From contig DJBM01000141.1 of assembly GCA_002430405.1 (NCBI GenBank), positions 1 to 6,904 on the forward strand: a DNA stretch of 6,904 nt, in the 5' to 3' direction. Positions within the stretch are counted from its first letter, which is position 1, and every line of letters begins with the position of its first letter. The DNA is from Actinobacteria bacterium UBA5976 (lineage in GTDB: Bacteria > Actinomycetota > Actinomycetes > S36-B12 > UBA5976). Shown piece by piece: positions 1 through 5,283 of the stretch. The notes under the pieces were generated by a model. That model was not told the origin of the DNA, ran no database searches, and saw only the letters and a program-made list of their open reading frames with translations. The translations under genes were made by a program, and so were the position numbers.

Positions 1-110
1 TTGGCTATTGTCCTTGCCAGAACCCAAAATGTCCGACACACCACGCTAATCCCCCGATTTTAATGGTATTTCGAGGACAATAAAAGAGCAGATTCGAAAA
101 AAGGTGCGCC

Positions 111-989
111 ATGAAAGAACTGATATTTGTTGGCCGGTCAATAGACAACCTTGCATTAATTTTCATGGATGAAAGTGGCTTTGAGTTTAACGTCCCCGTG
201 GATGATCACATTAAGCGCAGCGTAAACAACAATGTCACCGGAGCCATAATGATGACCAACTCCACTTCTGGTATTTCTCCCAAAGACATTCAAACTCGAA
301 TTAGGCGCGGCGAGAGTGTTCAAGCAATTGCTTCTGAAAATGGGGTTTCGGTAGAGCGTATCGCCCGATATGCCGGACCAGTACTTGCCGAGCGCTCCTA
401 CATGGCAAGTCTCGCGGAAAAAACATTGATCCGTCGTCCGCACGGTGAGGTGCTCCTGGGCGAACTGGCAGCGGGACAATTGGCTAATCGTGGGATCGAC
501 ACTTTGACTTTAGTTTGGGATTCATTTCGTCGCGATGATTCTCGCTGGACAGTTTCGGTTTCTTGGAACAGTGGCAGTGGCGGTGGCAGTGCCAATTGGA
601 TATACGATCCACTTGCCAAAAGCGTATTAGCTCTCGACGATGAGGCGCGTTGGCTTTTTGGTGAAGCACCTGGTCTCGACCCAGCTTCAACTAACTCTGG
701 TATGCATGGTGATGACCAAAAGCGAAGGTTAGTTGGCTTACCTTCCGTTGAAAATGGCCAAGAAGAGCTTGAGCCACCATCTTGGGCAGGTCCAGGTCAT
801 CCAACCATCCCCGTTCCAATGCCTGTTCCATCTGCTGACAAACCAGTTGCCACAAAACCAAGTGTTGCCAAGCCCATCGTTGCCAAGCCCATCGTTGCAA
901 AGCCAGTTGCTGCCAAACCAGTCGCCGTCATAGATGATTCACCGTCATGGGATGACATCTTGTTTGGCCATCGACCGAATGATCAGTAA
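111..989 (+). CDS. sepH: SepH (DUF3071) cell-division protein, FtsZ regulator
   Basis: Cytoplasmic division protein of the actinobacterial SepH family; in Streptomyces SepH binds FtsZ and promotes filament and ring assembly. The 292-residue protein has the family layout: a DUF3071 domain at about residues 1-185, including a helix-turn-helix-like part at about 57-100 (SPKDIQTRIRRGE, then GPVLAERSYMA) and the conserved WDSFRRDD and ANWIYDP stretches at about 136-167. A disordered Pro/Ala/Lys-rich linker follows (about 188-275), then the conserved C-terminal patch PSWDDILFG at 278-286. The linker carries VAKPI-type repeats. The start is fixed: an in-frame TAA at 81-83 lies upstream with no other start codon before the ATG at 111, and AAGGTG at 101-106 is a plausible ribosome site. 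The parC-like gene follows after 40 nt, so co-transcription is likely. It is somewhat shorter than Streptomyces SepH. The family call is secure; function in this organism is inferred from the family. Confidence 0.93.
   Translation: MKELIFVGRSIDNLALIFMDESGFEFNVPVDDHIKRSVNNNVTGAIMMTNSTSGISPKDIQTRIRRGESVQAIASENGVSVERIARYAGPVLAERSYMASLAEKTLIRRPHGEVLLGELAAGQLANRGIDTLTLVWDSFRRDDSRWTVSVSWNSGSGGGSANWIYDPLAKSVLALDDEARWLFGEAPGLDPASTNSGMHGDDQKRRLVGLPSVENGQEELEPPSWAGPGHPTIPVPMPVPSADKPVATKPSVAKPIVAKPIVAKPVAAKPVAVIDDSPSWDDILFGHRPNDQ
837..926 (+). repeat. Tandem 15-bp repeats encoding VAKPI-like pentapeptides in the SepH linker
   Basis: Two perfect consecutive copies of GTTGCCAAGCCCATC occupy 864-878 and 879-893. 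Degenerate copies follow at 894-908 (VAKPV) and 909-923 (AAKPV), and looser KPVAT/KPSVA copies precede them. The unit is in frame, so gain or loss of a copy would change linker length by five residues without breaking the gene. The encoded stretch is Lys/Pro/Ala-rich and probably disordered, tethering the DUF3071 domain to the C-terminal PSWDDILFG patch. Confidence 0.85.
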
Positions 990-1029
990 TTACACGTTCC
1001 CAATACTTAGCAAGGAAAATTAATTAATC

Positions 1030-3468
1030 ATGGCAAAACCGACTGCCCCTAAGCCTGCACATAATGCGGGTCGCATTGTTGAAATTGATGTCTCAACAGA
1101 AATGCAAGATTCGTTTTTGGAGTATGCCTATTCGGTAATTTACTCGCGAGCATTACCGGATGCACGCGATGGACTAAAGCCTGTGCAGCGACGCATCTTG
1201 CACACTATGGCTGCCATGGGCCTTCGCTCTGACAAAGGTCACGTCAAGAGCGCCCGAGTCGTTGGCGAAGTTATGGGTAAATTGCATCCCCATGGTGACA
1301 GCGCTATTTATGACGCACTTGTGCGAATGGCGCAATCTTGGTCGTTACGCTTGCCGTTCGTTGATGGACATGGGAACTTTGGCTCCCTTGATGAAGGGCC
1401 TGCTGCATATCGTTACACCGAAGCAAGATTGGCAAGTCCTGCCAGCGCAATGGTGGACTCAATTGATGAAGATACCGTCGACTTCACGCCAAACTACGAC
1501 GGGCGCGAACTTGAACCAACGGTTCTACCATCTGCGATTCCTAACCTGCTGGTAAATGGGGCTTCGGGAATTGCTGTTGGAATGGCAACAAACATGCCGC
1601 CACATAATCTTCGGGAAGTTGTGGCAGCCGCATCACACCTTTTGACTCACCCAAAAGCAACTTTGAATGAATTGATGAGCTTTGTGCCTGGTCCAGATTT
1701 GCCAACTGGCGCAATCATTTACGGTCTTGACGGTATCCGCGAGGCATACCAAGTTGGTAAGGGAAGCTTCAAGATCCGCGCAAAAGTGGACATTGAACAA
1801 ATTTCACCACGGCGCCAAGGATTAGTTGTACGCGAACTTCCCTACCAAGTTGGTCCGGAGCGCGTGATTGAACGTATTAAGGAACTTGTCACCAGCAAGA
1901 AATTGCAAGGAATTTCAGATGTCATCGATTTAACAGATTACGAATCTGGCCTGGAACTTGTGATTGAAATTAAAAATGGTTTTCATCCAGAAGCAGTACT
2001 CGAACAACTTTACAAATTAACGCCGCTAGAGGATTCATTCCACATTAACAATGTGGCACTTGTTAATGGTCAGCCAGTAACTCTGGGAATAAAGGCGCTA
2101 CTCCAAGTCTTTATCGATCATCGAATCGAAGTAGTTCGGCGGCGTAGTGAGTTTCGGCGAATGCGAGCATCAGATCGCTTACATCTCGTTGATGGTTTAC
2201 TCGTGGCAATCTTGGACATCGACAAAGTGATTGTGATTATTCGCGGTAGCGACGACACTGCTGCTGCCCGCGAGCGATTGATGAGTACTTTCAAGTTAAG
2301 TGAAATTCAAACTAATTACATTTTAGAAATGCCACTACGCCGACTGACTAAATTCTCTCGTCTTGAACTAGAAAAAGAACAGGATGAATTGCGAAACATA
2401 ATTTCTGACTTAACTGAAATTCTGGAAAACGATAAGCGCCTTCGAAAAGTTGTAGGGCAAGAGTTGACAGATGTTGCGAATAAGTTTGGTGATGATCGAC
2501 GCTCTACTTTGTTGGCAGATGGCGAAATAGTTTCCGCTACTCTCCCAGTTTCACTAGAAGTAAGTGATGATCCTTGTTTCGTACTGATGTCGGCCACTGG
2601 ATTGCTCGCGCGGACCACAGATGGCACGCCACTGGACTTCGGTAAAAAACGAACCAGCCACGACACGATCAAATCGATGGTCAGCACAACTGCGCGTGGC
2701 GACGTTGGAATTGTTACTAGCTTTGGACGGGTAATTCGACAGTCAGTTATTGGCTTACCCACACTCGCAATCGGTGCTCCCCTATCGGTTGCTGGTGGTG
2801 GTGCTCTTAAAGAGTTCATAACTCTTGCCAAGGCAGAAATTCCACTAGCACTTATGGCACTTGATATGCCCGAATCATCACTGTTCTTAGCTACCGCATT
2901 TGGCACAGTTAAGCGCGTCATTAATGACGTGCCTAGTTCTGCTAACGATTGGAACGTAATCCGACTTGAAGAGGGTGACTCGTTAGTTGGAGCCATTCAA
3001 TGTGAAGACGAAAGTGGTGAGGTCGTACTCATCACTAGCGATGCGCAACTGCTTCACTTTGATGCTGAATTGATTAGAGCAACGGGACGCCCTGCTGCTG
3101 GCGTTGTTGGCATCCGCCTATATGAAGGTGCGGAAGTTATATTCGGATCTGTTGTTGATGCGCATGACGAGTGTTTAGTTGCCACAGTTGGCGGCGAAGC
3201 GGGCGCGCTTGCAGGCACCGCTGCTCACACTATGAAGTTGACACTATTGACGGAGTTCCCTGGAAAGGGCCGAGCTACCAGTGGCGTGCGCTGCCATAAA
3301 TTCCTTGCTGGCGAGGATTTTTTGGTAAGCGCTACTGCTGGTAATGGGCCAATTCATGCGTGTGGCTCAACTGGAGCAGCAGTTGAAGTCCCAGATACGC
3401 TCGCAAAGCGAGACGGTAGTGGGACAAAGTTAACTAAGCCGGTTTCAGCAGTTTGTGCAGCGCCATAA
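1030..3468 (+). CDS. parC: Type IIA DNA topoisomerase subunit A, actinobacterial ParC-like (topoisomerase IV A)
   Basis: Breakage-reunion subunit of a type IIA topoisomerase; two copies pair with two B subunits (probably the parE-like product at 5280-6904) to pass one duplex through another, mainly decatenating chromosomes. The winged-helix core has ALPDARDGLKPVQRRIL at about 41-57, HPHGDSAIYDAL at 86-97 and the catalytic Tyr129 in RYTEARL. Ser91 and Asp95 occupy the positions equivalent to E. coli GyrA Ser83 and Asp87, i.e. the quinolone-sensitive state. NLLVNGASGIAVGMATN (172-188) is intact, and a coiled-coil-rich segment lies at about 440-480. The beta-pinwheel C-terminal domain (about 500-812) lacks a canonical GyrA box (QRRGGKG), which argues for ParC rather than GyrA. 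An in-frame TAA at 1021 fixes the start; the Shine-Dalgarno AAGGA at 1012-1016 lies rather far (13 nt) upstream. The 812-residue length is normal for this family. Confidence 0.92.
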   Translation: MAKPTAPKPAHNAGRIVEIDVSTEMQDSFLEYAYSVIYSRALPDARDGLKPVQRRILHTMAAMGLRSDKGHVKSARVVGEVMGKLHPHGDSAIYDALVRMAQSWSLRLPFVDGHGNFGSLDEGPAAYRYTEARLASPASAMVDSIDEDTVDFTPNYDGRELEPTVLPSAIPNLLVNGASGIAVGMATNMPPHNLREVVAAASHLLTHPKATLNELMSFVPGPDLPTGAIIYGLDGIREAYQVGKGSFKIRAKVDIEQISPRRQGLVVRELPYQVGPERVIERIKELVTSKKLQGISDVIDLTDYESGLELVIEIKNGFHPEAVLEQLYKLTPLEDSFHINNVALVNGQPVTLGIKALLQVFIDHRIEVVRRRSEFRRMRASDRLHLVDGLLVAILDIDKVIVIIRGSDDTAAARERLMSTFKLSEIQTNYILEMPLRRLTKFSRLELEKEQDELRNIISDLTEILENDKRLRKVVGQELTDVANKFGDDRRSTLLADGEIVSATLPVSLEVSDDPCFVLMSATGLLARTTDGTPLDFGKKRTSHDTIKSMVSTTARGDVGIVTSFGRVIRQSVIGLPTLAIGAPLSVAGGGALKEFITLAKAEIPLALMALDMPESSLFLATAFGTVKRVINDVPSSANDWNVIRLEEGDSLVGAIQCEDESGEVVLITSDAQLLHFDAELIRATGRPAAGVVGIRLYEGAEVIFGSVVDAHDECLVATVGGEAGALAGTAAHTMKLTLLTEFPGKGRATSGVRCHKFLAGEDFLVSATAGNGPIHACGSTGAAVEVPDTLAKRDGSGTKLTKPVSAVCAAP

Positions 3469-3483
3469 CGGCTCTGGCGTTGC
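3457..3483 (+). terminator. Hairpin spanning the parC stop codon, probable U-less terminator
   Basis: GCAGCGCCA (3457-3465) can pair with TGGCGTTGC (3475-3483): nine pairs, eight Watson-Crick and one G-U, around a 9-nt loop. The parC stop codon TAA (3466-3468) is the first part of the loop. No U tract follows; the next bases are TATAAAAATA. U-less hairpins have been proposed as terminators in actinobacteria, and the position between two transcription units suits that role. A role in mRNA 3' stability is the main alternative. Confidence 0.5.
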
Positions 3484-3493
3484 TATAAAAATA

Positions 3494-3512
3494 CCTAAGT
3501 TGCACCCTTAGG
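3494..3512. promoter_or_regulatory. Perfect 6-bp inverted repeat, possible operator
   Basis: CCTAAG (3494-3499) and CTTAGG (3507-3512) form a perfect inverted repeat around a 7-nt spacer. It lies about 60-80 bp upstream of the reductase start codon and has no following U tract, so it does not look like a second terminator. The arms superficially recall iron-box sequence, but the order of the half-sites does not fit the DtxR/IdeR consensus. I cannot name a regulator. Confidence 0.35.
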
Positions 3513-3518
3513 GATAGT

Positions 3519-3559
3519 GGATTTGAATTCCTGCCAAATACCGCAAATCCCAATTCAAA
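3519..3559. promoter_or_regulatory. Two overlapping inverted repeats just upstream of the reductase promoter
   Basis: GGATTTG (3519-3525) is the exact reverse complement of CAAATCC (3544-3550), and TTTGAATT (3522-3529) is the exact reverse complement of AATTCAAA (3552-3559). The two dyads share bases on the left, so as RNA they would be mutually exclusive. Their right arms end 2 bp before the proposed -10 box, and the spacers cover the expected -35 region. If the transcript is leaderless, this segment is not in its mRNA, which favours a protein-binding operator. Chance dyads in AT-rich DNA remain possible. Confidence 0.4.
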
Positions 3560-3561
3560 GA

Positions 3562-3567
3562 TAAACT
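3562..3567 (+). promoter_or_regulatory. -10 box (TAAACT) of a probable leaderless promoter
   Basis: TAAACT matches the actinobacterial -10 pattern TANNNT and ends 6 nt before the ATG at 3574, so transcription would be expected to begin at or next to the A of the start codon. The gene has no Shine-Dalgarno at usable spacing, only GGGA touching the ATG. No good -35 element is visible at 16-18 bp (TACCGC region), which is common for such promoters or suggests activator dependence. It would serve the reductase-anhydrase-tautomerase unit. Confidence 0.6.
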
Positions 3568-3573
3568 TCGGGA

Positions 3574-4542
3574 ATGACTGATGTTTTAGTAATTGGCGCT
3601 GGCCCTGCCGGGTTGTATGCGGCCTATTACGCAGGTTTTCGCGGGTTTACCGTCACAGTGTTGGATGTTTTAACTGAGCCAGGCGGTCAAATTACTGCCA
3701 TGTACCCCGAAAAAGAAATTTTTGATGTGGCTGGATTTCCAGCTGTAAAAGGTCGCGATTTAGTCGATGGCCTGATGAAACAAGCGGGCGCATTTAACCC
3801 CACATTTATATTGGGTGAGCGTGCCGAGGAGTTGGAAACCAGCGAGGCTGGACCAGTTCGAGTTGTTACCGATAAAGGCACCGTAATTGAAGCCAAAGTC
3901 GCAATCATTACTGGCGGTATCGGATCCTTCACCCCGCGCGAACTACCTGCCGGAAATGAATACGTCGGCAAAGGTTTGGTTTATTTCGTACCTAAATTAG
4001 ATGTGCATGCTGGCAAAGATGTCGTAATCATAGGTGGCGGAGATTCCGCCTTTGATTGGGCTTACTCGCTTGCTCCGATTGCAAAGTCTGTGACGCTAGT
4101 TCATCGCCGCGACACCTTCCGCGCCCACGCCGCAACTGTTGATCAAGTCCGCGCCATGGGTGTGGAGCTAATTGTGAATTCTGAAGTTACTGCAGTCTCG
4201 GGCGAAAATTGGGTTGATTCGGTAACTATTGCTAACAAAGAAGGCGAATCCCGCACTTTGCCAGCGCAGACTTTGGTAGCAGCCCTTGGTTTCATCGCCA
4301 ACATTGGCCCAATTGCAAACTGGGGAATTGATCTAGAGAAGCGACGCATCTTGGTTGACACCACTATGAAAACTAATTTGCCGCGAGTTTATTCAGCGGG
4401 CGACATCACAACTTATGTTGGAAAAGTTCCGCTAATTTCAGTTGGTTTTGGGGAAGCAGGATCTGCCGTGAATAACTCGGTTCCTTACATTGACGCAACG
4501 CAAGGTGTCTTCCCAGGACACTCCAGTGGTGGGGGTGAATAA
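3574..4542 (+). CDS. Type 2 ferredoxin/flavodoxin--NADP+ reductase (thioredoxin reductase-like flavoprotein)
   Basis: Predicted soluble FAD enzyme moving electrons between NADPH and ferredoxin or flavodoxin, of the YumC-like class built on the thioredoxin-reductase fold. The 322-residue protein has an FAD-binding GAGPAG (8-13), GGQI, and the class signature YPEKEIFDVAGFP (44-56). The NAD(P)-binding GGGDSA is at 154-159, with HRR at 177-179 suited to the NADPH 2'-phosphate, and the second FAD motif YSAGDI is at 273-278. The redox CxxC of true thioredoxin reductases is absent: YFVPKLD (137-143) occupies that region. The tail has GFGEAGSAVNN (291-301) and HSS (316-318), as in YumC-type enzymes, where a C-terminal His stacks on the flavin. 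An in-frame TAA at 3562 leaves ATG 3574 as the only start. The carbonic anhydrase begins 5 nt downstream. The electron partner is not encoded in the window, so the physiological direction is unknown. Confidence 0.88.
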   Translation: MTDVLVIGAGPAGLYAAYYAGFRGFTVTVLDVLTEPGGQITAMYPEKEIFDVAGFPAVKGRDLVDGLMKQAGAFNPTFILGERAEELETSEAGPVRVVTDKGTVIEAKVAIITGGIGSFTPRELPAGNEYVGKGLVYFVPKLDVHAGKDVVIIGGGDSAFDWAYSLAPIAKSVTLVHRRDTFRAHAATVDQVRAMGVELIVNSEVTAVSGENWVDSVTIANKEGESRTLPAQTLVAALGFIANIGPIANWGIDLEKRRILVDTTMKTNLPRVYSAGDITTYVGKVPLISVGFGEAGSAVNNSVPYIDATQGVFPGHSSGGGE

Positions 4543-4547
4543 CGCTA

Positions 4548-5066
4548 ATGCCAGACCAACCATTTCCAGCTAACGAATTCGCAGATGTATTAGCGGGAAA
4601 TAAAAAATATGAAACTGACTTTGAAAATCAACATTTAACGGGAACCGCAGCTAAAGGTTTAGCGATTATTACCTGTATGGATTCGCGCATCAGTCCACTC
4701 GCAATTGTTGGCATGGCTCCCGGTGATGTGAAAATTCTGCGTAACGCTGGCGCGCGTGTCACTGATGACGTATTACGAACTCTGGTTTTGGCAACTTTTT
4801 TGCTTGGCGTAAATCGTGTTCTGGTGATGCCACACACTGATTGCCGAATGGCAAGTGCTACCGAATCCGAGATTCACGACCTTATTCTCAAAGATTATAA
4901 AGTCGACACCCGCAGCGTTGAATTTCGCACGGTTACCGATCAGGCCGATGCTTTGTTAACAGATGTTATGCGGATCCGCACTTATCCACTCTTGGCAAAT
5001 GGCGTTACCGTAGCTGGCGCGATATTTGATGTATCTACTGGCAAACTCAAGACTTACGACTACTAG
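4548..5066 (+). CDS. Small beta-class carbonic anhydrase
   Basis: Predicted zinc enzyme interconverting CO2 and bicarbonate in the cytoplasm, supplying bicarbonate to carboxylases or buffering pH. The 172-residue protein has the beta-class metal site: Cys43 with the Asp45/Arg47 dyad in ITCMDSR (41-47), then His96 and Cys99 in PHTDCRM. RNAGARVTDDVLRTL (65-79) is also characteristic, and size and pattern resemble the short mycobacterial Rv1284 type. Most family members have Gly directly after the second zinc Cys (HxxCG); here it is Arg100. The start is fixed by an in-frame TGA at 4536; the G-rich run at 4531-4537, inside the end of the reductase gene, is the likely ribosome site. The 5-nt gap after the reductase and 10-nt gap before the tautomerase imply one mRNA and probably coupled translation. 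Fold assignment is firm; activity is inferred. Confidence 0.88.
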   Translation: MPDQPFPANEFADVLAGNKKYETDFENQHLTGTAAKGLAIITCMDSRISPLAIVGMAPGDVKILRNAGARVTDDVLRTLVLATFLLGVNRVLVMPHTDCRMASATESEIHDLILKDYKVDTRSVEFRTVTDQADALLTDVMRIRTYPLLANGVTVAGAIFDVSTGKLKTYDY

Positions 5067-5067
5067 C

Positions 5068-5072
5068 GAGGA
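5068..5072 (+). promoter_or_regulatory. Ribosome binding site GAGGA that fixes the tautomerase start
   Basis: GAGGA lies 4 nt before the ATG at 5077 and just after the anhydrase stop TAG (5064-5066). It selects 5077 over the in-frame ATGs at 5026 and 5029, which lie inside the anhydrase gene. The choice matters because the enzyme needs Pro directly after the initiator Met. Confidence 0.75.
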
Positions 5073-5076
5073 TTTT

Positions 5077-5283
5077 ATGCCATTTATAACTGTTCAAATC
5101 ATTGAAGGTCGCAGTGTTGAACAAAAGCATGCGCTTATTAAAGAGATTTCCGAAGCGGCGATTCGAGTTCTTGATGCTGATCCCGATAACGTTCGAATCG
5201 TGATTAATGAAGTTACCGCGGATGACTGGGGTGTCGGCGGGGTACCTGTTGCAATTAGCCGGGCAAATCCAAAAACTTCTTAA
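5077..5283 (+). CDS. 4-oxalocrotonate tautomerase family enzyme (2-hydroxymuconate tautomerase-like)
   Basis: Small enzyme of the tautomerase superfamily, which uses an N-terminal proline as the general base for keto-enol isomerisation. From ATG 5077 the product is 68 residues, about the usual length. After Met removal Pro1 is exposed (PFITVQIIEGRS), Arg11 and Arg39 are present, and Trp50 stands where the Pseudomonas 4-oxalocrotonate tautomerase has Phe50; the WGVGG stretch matches the family FGIGG turn. The start is set by GAGGA at 5068-5072; starting at 5026 would bury the catalytic proline. The gene is last of a tight three-gene unit and its TAA (5281-5283) overlaps the stop of the convergent parE-like gene. 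No aromatic meta-cleavage genes are nearby, so the true substrate is unknown; a promiscuous or detoxifying tautomerase is equally possible. Confidence 0.88.
   Translation: MPFITVQIIEGRSVEQKHALIKEISEAAIRVLDADPDNVRIVINEVTADDWGVGGVPVAISRANPKTS
5280..5283. other. Convergent stop-codon overlap (TTAA)
   Basis: The palindrome TTAA holds both stop codons: TAA at 5281-5283 on the + strand for the tautomerase and TAA at 5282-5280 on the - strand for the parE-like gene. There is no intergenic space for a terminator, so transcripts from the two sides must run into each other's coding sequence unless they end inside a gene. Confidence 0.9.

Noticed and set aside
6..11. TATTGT as a -10 box for sepH
   Set aside because: It matches TANNNT but lies about 100 nt from the start with no visible -35 inside the window. 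No better candidate is seen in 12-110, so no sepH promoter is called.
2316..2996. 226-codon open frame on the - strand inside parC
   Set aside because: It lies opposite a well-conserved topoisomerase A coding region, has Ser/Arg-rich low-information sequence with no recognisable domain, and is an antisense shadow.
1030..3468. GyrA of DNA gyrase
   Set aside because: No GyrA box in the C-terminal domain, and overall resemblance is to the actinobacterial ParC-like subunit; gyrase would normally be encoded with gyrB near dnaA.
3494..3512. DtxR/IdeR iron box
   Set aside because: CCTAAG and CTTAGG arms share letters with the consensus, but the half-site order and inner bases do not fit it; kept only as an unassigned dyad.
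3574..4542. Thioredoxin reductase (trxB)
   Set aside because: The redox CxxC is absent and the YPEKEIFDVAGFP signature marks the ferredoxin-NADP+ reductase type 2 class.
5026..5283. Longer 85-residue form of the tautomerase
   Set aside because: It would overlap the anhydrase gene and place 17 residues before the catalytic Pro; GAGGA at 5068-5072 supports the start at 5077.
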